From the NCBI GenBank assembly GCA_019359695.1, contig JAHHGV010000014.1:103744-167743 (forward strand): a stretch of 64,000 nt of DNA. The letters are read 5' to 3'. A program made the position numbers and the translations under genes. The notes under the pieces are model-generated. The model saw only the letters and a list, made by a program, of their open reading frames with translations, made no database searches and was not told the origin of the DNA. The stretch comes from Brasilonema angustatum HA4187-MV1. GTDB taxonomy: Bacteria; Cyanobacteriota; Cyanobacteriia; Cyanobacteriales; Nostocaceae. Below are positions 20,278 through 28,879 of this stretch, one piece after another. How positions within the stretch are numbered: position 1 is the stretch's first letter; each line of letters opens with the position of its first letter.

Positions 20278-20458
20278 TGAACGGCAGGTGCTCATGGGGG
20301 AAACCACGCCACATGCTACAAGTCGGCAGAGCCGGACGCCCTTCGGGGAGAACCTTCGGTTCCGCTTCGCTAACGCCAGTCGCCTACGGAGGGAGACCCT
20401 CCTACAGTACTGGCTCCCCAACACAGTGGCTCCCCAAGACCGCACTGCCTCCTAATGA
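20278..20458. repeat. GC-rich composite repeat
   Basis: Bounded by GAACGGCAGGTGC and GCACTGCCTCCTAATGAC; the inside includes CTACGGAGGGAGACCCTC and AGTACTGGCTCC modules also found at 36342-36600 and 57528-57590. Confidence 0.6.
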
Positions 20459-20567
20459 CCAATGACTAATGACTGCCAAAACTAGTTAACTTTATTTGTA
20501 CCGACCTACTTATATGTGTACCTTTGGGACTTACAAAGCACGTTCTTAGAATGCGATTAGAGCGGTA

Positions 20568-21776
20568 CTATTGATTTTTCACTTTTCTGTCTTGAGGAAT
20601 AATCTCTGTCACGACCTTTTTACCAGAACCATCGCTGTTGACGACAATCGTTTCTGCCTGCAAATCACCGGAGGCTTTTTGACCTGTAAAAGCTAATGGA
20701 GGATCTGCTTGGCGATAAACGACATCCCCTTGAGCCTCAACTAATTTCTTGTCAAAATACCATGTTAAGGTCTTTGATTTAAGAGACTGGCCACGCTCTC
20801 CAACTCCAGAGACGTTTCCTGTTAAATAAACACTGTTTTCCGGTATCTTCATTTCGCCTTGATTTGCAGTAACTACTACTTTTTCAGCTTGATGGAAGAC
20901 CCGCACAGGAGAATTAGTTTTTACTGTTTCTGAGTTTAGGTTCCAAGTCATAGAGTTACTAGCGACTTGCACTGGTGGGTCTAATAACTCTAGCTGTGCA
21001 TTTTTGTTAACGGTAGCAATATTTGTCTTCAAGTTAACTTCAGCAGAATCTCCTTGACCTCGGTCGGTAATTTGGTTGTTTTTATAGTGATCCATTTGCA
21101 CAGGGCGATCGGCTATTAATGTTTCTTGTTTTATTCGCCAAGTCAAATGCTCGGTTCGCATTTGTAATTGCGGTTCCAAGCAGTTTGCAACCACTCCTCC
21201 AGAAAATTCCATGCGTTGTTCGCGAGTTTTGACTCGCGCCTCCTGCGCTACTGCTTGTAGTTGTTTATGAGTTCCATGAAGCTGGTTACGGACAATGAGC
21301 AAATCTTCTTTTGGTCGCCACTCCAACTCATTACCGTGCAATACAACACCATTGCGAGGATCTATTGCAACAATTTTCCCTTTTAGAAACAATTGCTTAC
21401 CATCTTGCGCAATGTCTGCCATTTGAGCTTGTACTTGATAAACAACTTTGCCATCTTGGTAAAGTTCACCATATGGACTTTCCGCTGCACCAATTTGTTT
21501 TTCTTTGGTGTATTTTGCCTGTTTTGCTCTGACTCTCCAAATTGGTCTGCCAACTTCATCTGCTTGCTCTAAGGTGACACCAAAGAAAGTCAGGTTACTA
21601 TCTTTCTCTCCAGGTGATGGACTCTCAACAGGTGGTTTGGTCGTGACGTGAGTTTGGCTCCCAGCACAAGCAACTAGCCCTACGGAGATTAGGGAAATAA
21701 GCAGCCAGCGCCATGAGGAGGACAGCGTTGGAGCAAACTTTCCAAGAGGAATTTTGAATTGATTTGTCCGCCTCAT
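20568..21776 (-). CDS. lptC: LPS export ABC transporter periplasmic protein LptC
   Basis: 402 residues, about twice the E. coli protein, as usual in cyanobacteria. A basic N-terminus and hydrophobic helix end in a lipobox-like LVACAG, so it is probably membrane-anchored in the periplasm. The rest is a beta-jellyroll repeat array of the LptC/OstA type (for example DGKQLFLKGKIVAID and ENSVYLTGNVSGV). It accepts lipopolysaccharide from the LptBFG transporter and passes it to the bridge. It follows the NYN gene by 35 bp and is likely cotranscribed. Confidence 0.9.
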   Translation of the reverse strand: MRRTNQFKIPLGKFAPTLSSSWRWLLISLISVGLVACAGSQTHVTTKPPVESPSPGEKDSNLTFFGVTLEQADEVGRPIWRVRAKQAKYTKEKQIGAAESPYGELYQDGKVVYQVQAQMADIAQDGKQLFLKGKIVAIDPRNGVVLHGNELEWRPKEDLLIVRNQLHGTHKQLQAVAQEARVKTREQRMEFSGGVVANCLEPQLQMRTEHLTWRIKQETLIADRPVQMDHYKNNQITDRGQGDSAEVNLKTNIATVNKNAQLELLDPPVQVASNSMTWNLNSETVKTNSPVRVFHQAEKVVVTANQGEMKIPENSVYLTGNVSGVGERGQSLKSKTLTWYFDKKLVEAQGDVVYRQADPPLAFTGQKASGDLQAETIVVNSDGSGKKVVTEIIPQDRKVKNQ

Positions 21777-21811
21777 CCTCCTTATCTCCCTTTCTCGTGT
21801 TGCTTACTGCT

Positions 21812-22468
21812 TCATGACTCTTGAATTTCAATCTGCTGGCTGTCGCTTTCCCTGGGATCTTCCAAAAATCCTATAGGGGCTAGTGATCGATCTAGTGCTC
21901 GATAAGGAAAGCTTTGGCGAGGGGTTTTCTGAATGTCTTCTTTAATTGCTTCTAAATCAATATAGCGATCGCTCACATTAATCAAACTGTCGCTTGTCAT
22001 GGAGCGTAAACTGACCACCTCAACCCGCACACCGCGATAGCTGACTGAATTCACTGCATACGCCAGATCCCCGTCACCACTGACTAACACTGCTGTATCA
22101 TAGGAATCTACTAAAGCCATCATATCTACCGCAATTTCTACATCCAAGTTGGCTTTTTTGGATCCATCTGGCAACTGTACCAAATCCTTGGCAATAACCC
22201 GGTATCCATTGCGTCGCATCCACAACAGAAAACCCTGCTGCTTTTCATTTGTGCGGTCTACTCCAGTATAAAAGAAGGCTCGCAACAATCTAGAGCCTCC
22301 GGTTAATCGACATAGTAACTTGGTGTAATCAATTTCAATTCCTAGTTGTAGTGCTGCATAAAATAAATTTGATCCGTCAATAAATATAGCGACACGACCC
22401 CGATTTTCTAAAACTTGTTCTGGCGTAAAAATCGAATCATTTTCCAGATTATTCAACATTGTTGTCAT
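21812..22468 (-). CDS. NYN-domain (LabA/DUF88-like) protein
   Basis: 218 residues. The NYN (PIN-like) nuclease fold is evident from FIDGSNLFYAALQLG, KKANLDVEIAVDMM and VLVSGDGDLAYAVN, which hold the acidic metal-binding residues. The family includes cyanobacterial LabA, affecting circadian-controlled expression, and other proteins assumed to be RNases. It lies upstream of lptC, 35 bp away. The fold call is strong; whether it is the LabA orthologue cannot be settled from the sequence alone. Confidence 0.9.
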   Translation of the reverse strand: MTTMLNNLENDSIFTPEQVLENRGRVAIFIDGSNLFYAALQLGIEIDYTKLLCRLTGGSRLLRAFFYTGVDRTNEKQQGFLLWMRRNGYRVIAKDLVQLPDGSKKANLDVEIAVDMMALVDSYDTAVLVSGDGDLAYAVNSVSYRGVRVEVVSLRSMTSDSLINVSDRYIDLEAIKEDIQKTPRQSFPYRALDRSLAPIGFLEDPRESDSQQIEIQES

Positions 22469-22605
22469 ACCTCATTTTTATGAAAATGTAATAATTGATA
22501 CTTTTCAGTTGTTACAGATCAACAGAGAACGGCTTATGATAATTTTTCAGAACTGATAAATTTAGTCCTGATAAAATTCAGACAAAATCAGTTATGGAAG
22601 TTGAA

Positions 22606-24198
22606 CTAATTGTTTTTAGGAGATTCTATTCGTTTAAAGACTGGGCGGGCTTCACCCAGCTTTTGTTGATTTGTTAGTACTCCCCATGTTCCATGAATGG
22701 CAAAAGGAGCAACGGTGGCAGTTTCTATTTGTTCATTAAAATTAATTCCGAAACCTAATTGCTGGTAAATATCACTACTTGTATCAGGGATAATTGGAGA
22801 TAGGAGATAAGCTGCTAGTCTCACTGATTCCAGCACTGCATACAGGACTTGTTCTACAGCTTGCTGCTGTCCTTGTTTATACAATGACCAAGGAGCTTGT
22901 TCATCAATAAACTTATTACTGGCTTGCACCAGTAAAAGAATAGCTTCGCAAGCTTGATTGAACGCTAACGCTTCATATGCATGTTTCACTTGTTCCCCAA
23001 GACGTAAACCAATCGCTTTCAAAGGATGCTCAAAAGGTATATCTTCCTTTGTAATCGTCGGCACATTCCCATCGCAGTATTTCTTCACCATGTTTAAAGT
23101 GCGGTTTAGCAAATTACCTAAATCATTTGCCAAATCTGCATTTATCACATTAATGAATCTACTTTCATTAAAGTCGCCATCCTTGCCAAATTCGATTTCC
23201 TTAAGGAAGTAATAACGAACAGCATCACTACCATAGCGCTGCACTAAACCTATAGGATCGAGGGTATTACCCAGACTTTTGCCCATTTTCTGACCATCTT
23301 TGGTCAAAAAACCATGCCCAAAGACTCGCTCTGGCAATGATAAGCCAGCTGACATTAGCATTGCTGGCCAGTACACTGCATGGAAGCGCAGGATATCCTT
23401 ACCAATCAGATGCAAATTGATCGGCCACCATTTTGCTAAGGCATTTTTAATGGTTGGTTCTTCATCCGGTTCGAGCATTGCGGTGATATAACCTAAAAGC
23501 GCATCGAACCAAACATAAAGAGTATGGTTAGGATCAACTGGTACAGGAAAACCCCAATCTACATTCACCCGTGAAATGGAGAAGTCCTGCAACCCTTGAT
23601 TTACAAAGTTGAGGACTTCATTTCGGCGGCTGTCTGGTTGGATAAAATCCGGTTGAGAGTGGTAAAGTTTTTGCAGTTTCTCTTGATATTTAGATAAGCG
23701 GAAGAAATAGTTCTGTTCGTCTCGCCACTCAACTTCTTTATTTGGGTGGAGAGGACAGCGGTGTCCTTCTAACAGTTCTCTTTCTTCTTTGAATTCTTCA
23801 CACGAAACGCAGTACCAACCTTTTTGTTGTCCCTGGTAAATGTCTCCAGCTTCCCACACTCGCTGAAAAAATTCTTTGACCAGAACTTCATGACGAGGAG
23901 CGGTTGTACGAATAAATCTATCGTATTGAATGTTTAGTAACTGCCATAGGGAGACAAAACCCGCTGACATTTCATCACTAAAGCTTTGAGGCGATCGCCC
24001 TTTGCTTTCTGCTGTCCGTTGAATTTTTTGCCCATGCTCATCTGTACCTGTAATCAGGAGGACTTTGCGTCCCAATAGTCTCTGAAACCTTGCCTCCACA
24101 TCTGCTGCCATTGTTGTATAAGCACTGCCAATATGGGGTAAGTCGTTTACATAATATAGTGGTGTTGTGAGTGCGAATGTCTTTTGTGTTCTATTCAC
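22606..24198 (-). CDS. metG: methionyl-tRNA synthetase
   Basis: 530 residues. Class I signatures are present: HIGS in LPHIGSAYTT (21-24) and KMGKSLGN for the KMSKS loop, with a cysteine knob (YCVSCEEF, then CPLHP) and the anticodon-binding helical domain (ASNKFIDEQAPW, about residue 425). The length matches bacterial enzymes without the C-terminal tRNA-binding extension. It charges tRNA-Met in the cytoplasm. It is a stand-alone gene with 377 bp upstream. Confidence 0.97.
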   Translation of the reverse strand: MNRTQKTFALTTPLYYVNDLPHIGSAYTTMAADVEARFQRLLGRKVLLITGTDEHGQKIQRTAESKGRSPQSFSDEMSAGFVSLWQLLNIQYDRFIRTTAPRHEVLVKEFFQRVWEAGDIYQGQQKGWYCVSCEEFKEERELLEGHRCPLHPNKEVEWRDEQNYFFRLSKYQEKLQKLYHSQPDFIQPDSRRNEVLNFVNQGLQDFSISRVNVDWGFPVPVDPNHTLYVWFDALLGYITAMLEPDEEPTIKNALAKWWPINLHLIGKDILRFHAVYWPAMLMSAGLSLPERVFGHGFLTKDGQKMGKSLGNTLDPIGLVQRYGSDAVRYYFLKEIEFGKDGDFNESRFINVINADLANDLGNLLNRTLNMVKKYCDGNVPTITKEDIPFEHPLKAIGLRLGEQVKHAYEALAFNQACEAILLLVQASNKFIDEQAPWSLYKQGQQQAVEQVLYAVLESVRLAAYLLSPIIPDTSSDIYQQLGFGINFNEQIETATVAPFAIHGTWGVLTNQQKLGEARPVFKRIESPKNN

Positions 24199-24575
24199 TT
24201 GATTTATGCAAAAAAAAACTAGTTGTTAAAAACGTTTTCTCTCTTACCTTTTTTGGATAAAACCACGCAATTATATCATTTATCTCCTTTTTTCAATCAT
24301 TTGTTAATTTTAACAAATTTATGTCGTTTGAGTTTGTTTAATGAATGTCATAATCTCAGCTTATTTGTCCAAAGAATTGGCAAGTTATTTACTAAGATTC
24401 CACACTAAACTTGTCATTACATTAAGAACATTAGAAAACAAACCTCTTTTACACAAAGAACTTTACCGATTTTGTTGCTCTGAACATTTCTACCTTAAGG
24501 CAGTCGCCGTTATCGGTTAAAAAATGTAAATTCTTAATAAAGATAAGCTGCGAATTTTCCTGATCCTATATCAAG
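24199..24575. other. divergent promoter region, nothing else recognised
   Basis: 377 bp between metG and the acyltransferase gene, strongly AT-rich (for example a T-rich tract near 24235-24330). No repeats or RNA features are supported. Confidence 0.5.
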
Positions 24576-25304
24576 ATGAGTGTAAATAGCCCCCTTGAGG
24601 TTTCTCGCTGGTTACTGGCGGCGCTATCAACCAAAATGTTTCGCTACTACGAGGATCGCATTCCCCAAGATGCCAGTGTGTTAGTAGTGAGCAATCACCG
24701 CAGCTTTATGGATGCACCCATTTTAATGGCGGCTTTATCGAGTTCTATTCGCTTTGCTTGCCATCACTATATGGGGCAAGTGCCAATAATGCGGGAGATT
24801 GTTACAGGACAATTAGGTTGCTTTCCTCTAGAGGAGGCAAATCAACAGCGCCAGCAAAGCTTTTTCCAACAGTCACAACTGCTATTGCAGTCAAAGCAAA
24901 TAGTAGGAGTCTTTCCTGAGGGAACAAAACCAATGGTAGAATTTACCCAACCGAACCGGGTGGGTGAATTTCAACGAGGTTTTGCCCATTTGGCATTGCG
25001 AGCACGGGTACGAGATTTAGCAGTTTTGCCAATCGCAATAGCATCCCTTGAAGAAGTTAACACATCTGCTGTACCTTTGAGGGTATTAAGTTTGTTTGAC
25101 CCTTCAGAACCTTTATTTAATCAGTCAGGTTGGCATCCACTAGTCACATATCAACGTGTCGCTGTGCTCATTGGTCATCCATATTGGATTAAACCTCTAC
25201 AAAAAGAAAAATATCAGGGAAAAAAAGCAAGAACTATGGTGACAGAATTGACAAATCATTGTCACTCAGAAATAGCAAATTTATTGTGTGAAGGTTGCTA
25301 TTAA
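24576..25304 (+). CDS. LPLAT-family acyltransferase
   Basis: 242 residues with acyltransferase motifs VSNHRSFMDAPI (catalytic His/Asp), VPIMREIVTGQLGCFP and VFPEGTKPMV. It differs from the plsC product at 14129-14767 and is closer in style to the plant PES/ELT acyltransferase half and cyanobacterial Slr2103, reported to make acyl plastoquinol. The next gene, 134 bp on, is an alpha/beta hydrolase matching the other half of the plant protein. Acyl transfer to a lipid or isoprenoid alcohol is likely; the acceptor is inferred only. Confidence 0.85.
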   Translation: MSVNSPLEVSRWLLAALSTKMFRYYEDRIPQDASVLVVSNHRSFMDAPILMAALSSSIRFACHHYMGQVPIMREIVTGQLGCFPLEEANQQRQQSFFQQSQLLLQSKQIVGVFPEGTKPMVEFTQPNRVGEFQRGFAHLALRARVRDLAVLPIAIASLEEVNTSAVPLRVLSLFDPSEPLFNQSGWHPLVTYQRVAVLIGHPYWIKPLQKEKYQGKKARTMVTELTNHCHSEIANLLCEGCY

Positions 25305-25438
25305 AAAATTTAGTCATTAGTCCTTTAGTTAGCCTATGACTAATGACTAAGGACTAATGAACAGCAGGTGCACTCAACATGCTTGACTTGCAAGGGCGCA
25401 CTGCCTCCTAATGACTAATGACTAATGATTAATGACTA
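25305..25438. repeat. TAATGACTAATGAC tandem repeats around a composite module
   Basis: ACTAATGACTAATG-type heptamer repeats flank a GAACAGCAGGTGC to GCACTGCCTCC module at 25358-25412. The last repeat overlaps the start codon of the hydrolase gene (ATGACTATTCC). Confidence 0.7.
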
Positions 25439-26266
25439 ATGACTATTCCAAAAGTTGATCTAAAACCATGTTTCCTCAGTCCTAAACGACTCCAGCCAGA
25501 GTTACCATTGTTTGTGTATTTACCAGGAATGGATGGAACAGGTCAACTGTTGCGATCGCAAACTGCTGGATTAGAAGTTGGCTTTGATGTCCGTTGTTTA
25601 GCGATACCAAGGGAAGATTTGAGCAGTTGGGATGAGTTAGCTAAGAATGTCTTGGACTTGATCCATGCAGAATTAGAAAAAAGCCCCCAGCGTCCTGTTT
25701 ACCTGTGTGGGGAATCCTTTGGTGGTTGTTTGGCGCAGAAAGTAGCGGTCATTGCACCACAGCTATTTAAGCGTATTATTCTCATCAACTCAGGAAGCGC
25801 CTTCCAGCTTCAGCCTTTGTTAACTTGGGCATCTCAATTGAGTTCCTTGGTTCCATCCAACCTTTATAACATCGGCGCACTAGGTTTATTACCTTTTTTG
25901 GCAGCTTTGGCACGTATTTCTAGGAGTGATAGACAAGAACTCCTAAAAAGCATGCGTTCGGTACCACCAAAAACTGTCCTGTGGCGAATATCGTTACTGA
26001 GAGATTTTTGCGTTGAAGAGGAACAGTTACGTTGCCTGACTCAACCTGTTTTGGTGATTGCTGGTGCTAGCGATCGACTTTTACCTTCCTTAGCTGAAGC
26101 AAAACGTTTGGTTAGTATCTTACCCAATTCCAAAATGGTGGTACTACCACATTGTGGGCACGCTTGCTTGTTAGAAACAGATACTAACCTCTACGAAATT
26201 ATGAAGGCAAATGATTTTTTAGACAGTAGTGTTGAAGCAGCCCAGGAGCAAGACGCCAGGGGATAA
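25439..26266 (+). CDS. alpha/beta hydrolase, PES-like
   Basis: 275 residues. Catalytic triad: Ser in GESFGG (about residue 94), Asp in GASDRLLP and His in CGHACLLE near the end. The blocks FVYLPGMDGTGQLL and YLCGESFGGCLA are close to the N-terminal half of plant phytyl ester synthases. It follows the acyltransferase by 134 bp on the same strand. Together they could handle acyl or phytol groups on galactolipids or prenyl quinones; that is inference. The start codon lies within the tandem repeat, so translation might vary with repeat length. Confidence 0.88.
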   Translation: MTIPKVDLKPCFLSPKRLQPELPLFVYLPGMDGTGQLLRSQTAGLEVGFDVRCLAIPREDLSSWDELAKNVLDLIHAELEKSPQRPVYLCGESFGGCLAQKVAVIAPQLFKRIILINSGSAFQLQPLLTWASQLSSLVPSNLYNIGALGLLPFLAALARISRSDRQELLKSMRSVPPKTVLWRISLLRDFCVEEEQLRCLTQPVLVIAGASDRLLPSLAEAKRLVSILPNSKMVVLPHCGHACLLETDTNLYEIMKANDFLDSSVEAAQEQDARG

Positions 26267-26481
26267 GGATGAGTAGTGAGGCAGTGTGCCCTTGCGAGTT
26301 TGCCGACTTGTTCTGTGTAGACGTCGCCCTGCAAGTATATCCAAAGGATAAGTGGGCGCGTAGTGATTTTCATAAATTATACTTAATAATTGAGATTTTA
26401 TTATGATTAATTTAGCTATCTCCATTTATAAAAAAATATCATTAGCTCACCAATGAAAATAAAAAAGAACCTGAGGTAACG

Positions 26482-26692
26482 ATGAATATACAACTGGTTG
26501 AATCCTTACTACAAGTTATTCTCGCTTTACCAAATGAAGAACGTTTGTGGTTAAAAGAAAAGCTTTTTGAAAAAAAAGATTTCTTATGCTTCTACTAATG
26601 AACTGATGCATCTTGCTCAAAACGGAAAAGTATTTGATTTTTTGCATAATGAACCAGAACTCTACAATCTTGAGGACGGAGAACCTGTCTAG
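26482..26692 (+). pseudogene. antitoxin-like small gene, frameshifted
   Basis: Begins ATG at 26482 after GAGG; MNIQLVESLLQVILALPNEE. At the eight-A run 26570-26577 the frame shifts: the original frame stops after 38 codons, while the shifted frame continues ISYASTNELMHLAQNG and ends LEDGEPV then TAG. Removing one A restores about 69 residues, the size of cyanobacterial antitoxins beside MazF-type toxins. Either a true frameshift or a read error in the A run. Confidence 0.7.
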
Positions 26693-26878
26693 AGAGCCGG
26701 TCCAGTAGAAGTAGTTGACGTAAAATGCAAAATATGAATGGTGTTTAAATCGAACATTTAGGCTCTGCGTTTTAATGCGATCGCCCAAAACCCGACCTAA
26801 ATATTTACCCCAAAATAGGCGTTTTACTTATATACATATATTTTTTTATTTGTCAACATATATTAGTGAACCGGCTCT
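26693..26878. mobile_element. MITE family C (186 bp) inserted in a toxin-antitoxin locus
   Basis: Inverted ends AGAGCCGGTCCAGTA and, complemented from the right, AGAGCCGGTTCACTA; flanked by the direct repeat CTAG at 26689-26692 and 26879-26882. No transposase. It lies exactly between the antitoxin stop and the toxin remnant. A solo matching end is at 41051-41070. Confidence 0.85.
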
Positions 26879-26882
26879 CTAG

Positions 26883-27232
26883 TAGCACTTGACAAAGGAG
26901 ATATTGTTTTAGTTCAATTCCCATTTACTGACTTAAGTCAGACAAAGTTACGTCCTGCTGTAATTCTTCTGGAAAACACTAGTTTGAATGAAGTTACGCT
27001 CTGTTTCATTTCTTAACAAAAGGTTGATAATCTGAGTTCAGATGAATTTGCCCTAAATAGTTCAGGTTCAGAATTTTCTGGGACTGGATTACGAGTTGCT
27101 TCTAAAGTGAGAGTAACTCGAATTGTGACCTTGCAACCTCAACTCATTATTCGACGCTTAGGCAAGTTAGGAGTCAATCAAATACAGATATTGAATGCAC
27201 TTATAATTCAATCATTCAATTTAATGTCATAA
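26883..27232 (+). pseudogene. MazF/PemK-like toxin remnant
   Basis: Reading from GCACTTGAC gives LDKGDIVLVQFPFTDLSQTK, then LRPAVILLEN, the classic start of MazF/PemK endoribonuclease toxins. An in-frame TAA at 27014-27016 interrupts it, then QKVDNLSSDEFALN through SKVRVTRIVTLQPQLI and a natural stop at 27230-27232. No start codon is left, since the MITE displaced the 5' end. It is probably inactive. Confidence 0.85.
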
Positions 27233-27387
27233 AATTTATACTGGCGTTAAAACTAACAGCTAGCTATCGTTTGAGTAGAAGTCCTGTTGAAAGTTCCTCT
27301 AACGACTTATCCTTATAGAAAGATGCTAAGCTGCTCACACCTTCGCTACAAATAAAATAGGGAGATTTTTACAGAAGGTGGTAAGTA

Positions 27388-28623
27388 ATGACAGACAAAC
27401 TTAATGAAGACACAGAGGATACAAAACCAAATAATAATATACTTGCGTCCGAAACCAAACAAAAAAAGCCATCCTTGTTAGAAACCGTTGCTGAAACAGT
27501 AGGTTGTGTTTTTGGAACGGCTGTGGGCGTAGGAACCGCTGCTGGTAACACCGCTATAGAAGCTGGTAAAGTCGTTGCAGAAACAGCAGTTGATGTGGGA
27601 GAAGCTGCAGCAAAACAAACTCATAACCTGATTTCACAAGCAACTCACACAGCAGGAGAAGTTGCAGAACGTATTGGCGAAAATTGGCTGATCCGAAAGC
27701 TGGCTGGGTTTTTAAATCTGAATTGGGTTTTTGGTGCTGTTGATAGTGTGAATTTAGATAAAGCAGAAGCAGAAGTCAAAAAGCTCAAGCAAAAATATCC
27801 GAATGAATCACCTAGACAAATTGCCCACCGTATTATGCTTGACAAAGCAACAAAAGCAGGAGGAATTGGATTAGCAAGTAGTGTTTTGCCGGGAGTCGCA
27901 GCGGCTTTGTTGGCAATTGATTTAGCAGCTACGACAGAGTTGCAGTCAGAAATGGTTTATCAAATTGCATCCCTCTACGGATTGAATTTAAAAGATCCTG
28001 CCCGAAAAGGAGAAGTATTGGCGATTTTTGGTTTAGCCTTGGGTGGCGGTCGTCTTTTAAAAGCAGCAGGTTTAGGTTTACTAAGAAATATACCTTTTGC
28101 TGGCGCAGTGATTGGTGCTAGCTCTAATGCTACAATGATTTATTCATTGGGGTATGCGGCTTGTCGATTTTATGAAGCGAAGCTAGATGAATCAAAGTCG
28201 CTCAATTCTGAGGAGACACTGAATACTTTAAAACAACAAAGCGATAATTATCTGGAAAAAGCAATGGCTCAAGAAGCCGCAATGGATCAAGTTTTAATTC
28301 ATTTTATCCTTGCTAACTATCCAGAAAAAAAATGGGAAGAAATCTCGACAGAGTTACAAGGTTTGAACCTCAGTTCAACTTCCTTGAAAGTCATATCCGA
28401 AAATCTTAAATCACCTCAGCCTTTGGATACACCTCTCAATCAACTCAACCGAGATTTTGCTGTACCACTATTGGCTCAATGTTATAAAATTGCCCGAGTA
28501 AAAGGTGAGATGACTCCAGTGGCACAGCATATTATTGATACTATTGCTGCGAAATTTGATATTGATCTCAGTGTTGTTCAGTCTACTGTTGATTCATCGG
28601 AAAATTTAGTAAATACAAAATAA
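27388..28623 (+). CDS. EcsC-like helical protein
   Basis: 411 residues, almost all helix. Residues 30-95 are rich in Ala/Gly/Val (GTAVGVGTAAGNTAIEAG), like amphipathic membrane-contacting helices. The core (about 145-265) has glycine-rich hydrophobic helices (GGIGLASSVLPGVAAALLAID and GLALGGGRLLKAAGLG) with QIASLYGLNL, reminiscent of EcsC/DUF697 domains. It is a single gene ending in a strong terminator. Function unknown; the EcsC link is a fold-level impression. Confidence 0.65.
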   Translation: MTDKLNEDTEDTKPNNNILASETKQKKPSLLETVAETVGCVFGTAVGVGTAAGNTAIEAGKVVAETAVDVGEAAAKQTHNLISQATHTAGEVAERIGENWLIRKLAGFLNLNWVFGAVDSVNLDKAEAEVKKLKQKYPNESPRQIAHRIMLDKATKAGGIGLASSVLPGVAAALLAIDLAATTELQSEMVYQIASLYGLNLKDPARKGEVLAIFGLALGGGRLLKAAGLGLLRNIPFAGAVIGASSNATMIYSLGYAACRFYEAKLDESKSLNSEETLNTLKQQSDNYLEKAMAQEAAMDQVLIHFILANYPEKKWEEISTELQGLNLSSTSLKVISENLKSPQPLDTPLNQLNRDFAVPLLAQCYKIARVKGEMTPVAQHIIDTIAAKFDIDLSVVQSTVDSSENLVNTK

Positions 28624-28647
28624 TTGATTGATCTGATGGCAGACAAT

Positions 28648-28690
28648 AAATAAGAAAGCCGGCTTCTTAGAGAAACCGGCTTTCTTATTT
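28648..28690 (+). terminator. strong hairpin terminator after the EcsC-like gene
   Basis: Perfect 15-bp stem, AAATAAGAAAGCCGG (28648-28662) with CCGGCTTTCTTATTT (28676-28690), 13-nt loop, 25 bp after the stop codon. Confidence 0.9.
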
Positions 28691-28879
28691 ATAGAAACAT
28701 ATCATACTTAAGAAATCTATCTCAAGGTTATTCCACAGACGTTATGATCAGTCTAATGGTAGACTATAGTAAGAGTTCCAGCATTTGTGATCTGGCAAAA
28801 AAAGTTGAAAAATTTTTCTGCAATGATTATTGTATGAAAAGTATTATAAAACAGAATCCTAAAGTTGGAGTCAAGGCTT

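Larger units (their letters stand above)
19968..20567. other. 600-bp intergenic region of three repeat types
   Basis: No gene. It holds AAAATTCAAAATTC repeats right after the PBP4 stop, an inverted-repeat element at 20077-20177, and a GC-rich composite repeat at 20278-20458. Short frames at 20222-20465 lie in that repeat and are not genes. The two flanking genes are convergent. Confidence 0.7.

Noticed and set aside
28865..28879. TTG start of the five-PAS kinase
   Set aside because: It overlaps the GGAG that serves the ATG at 28880.
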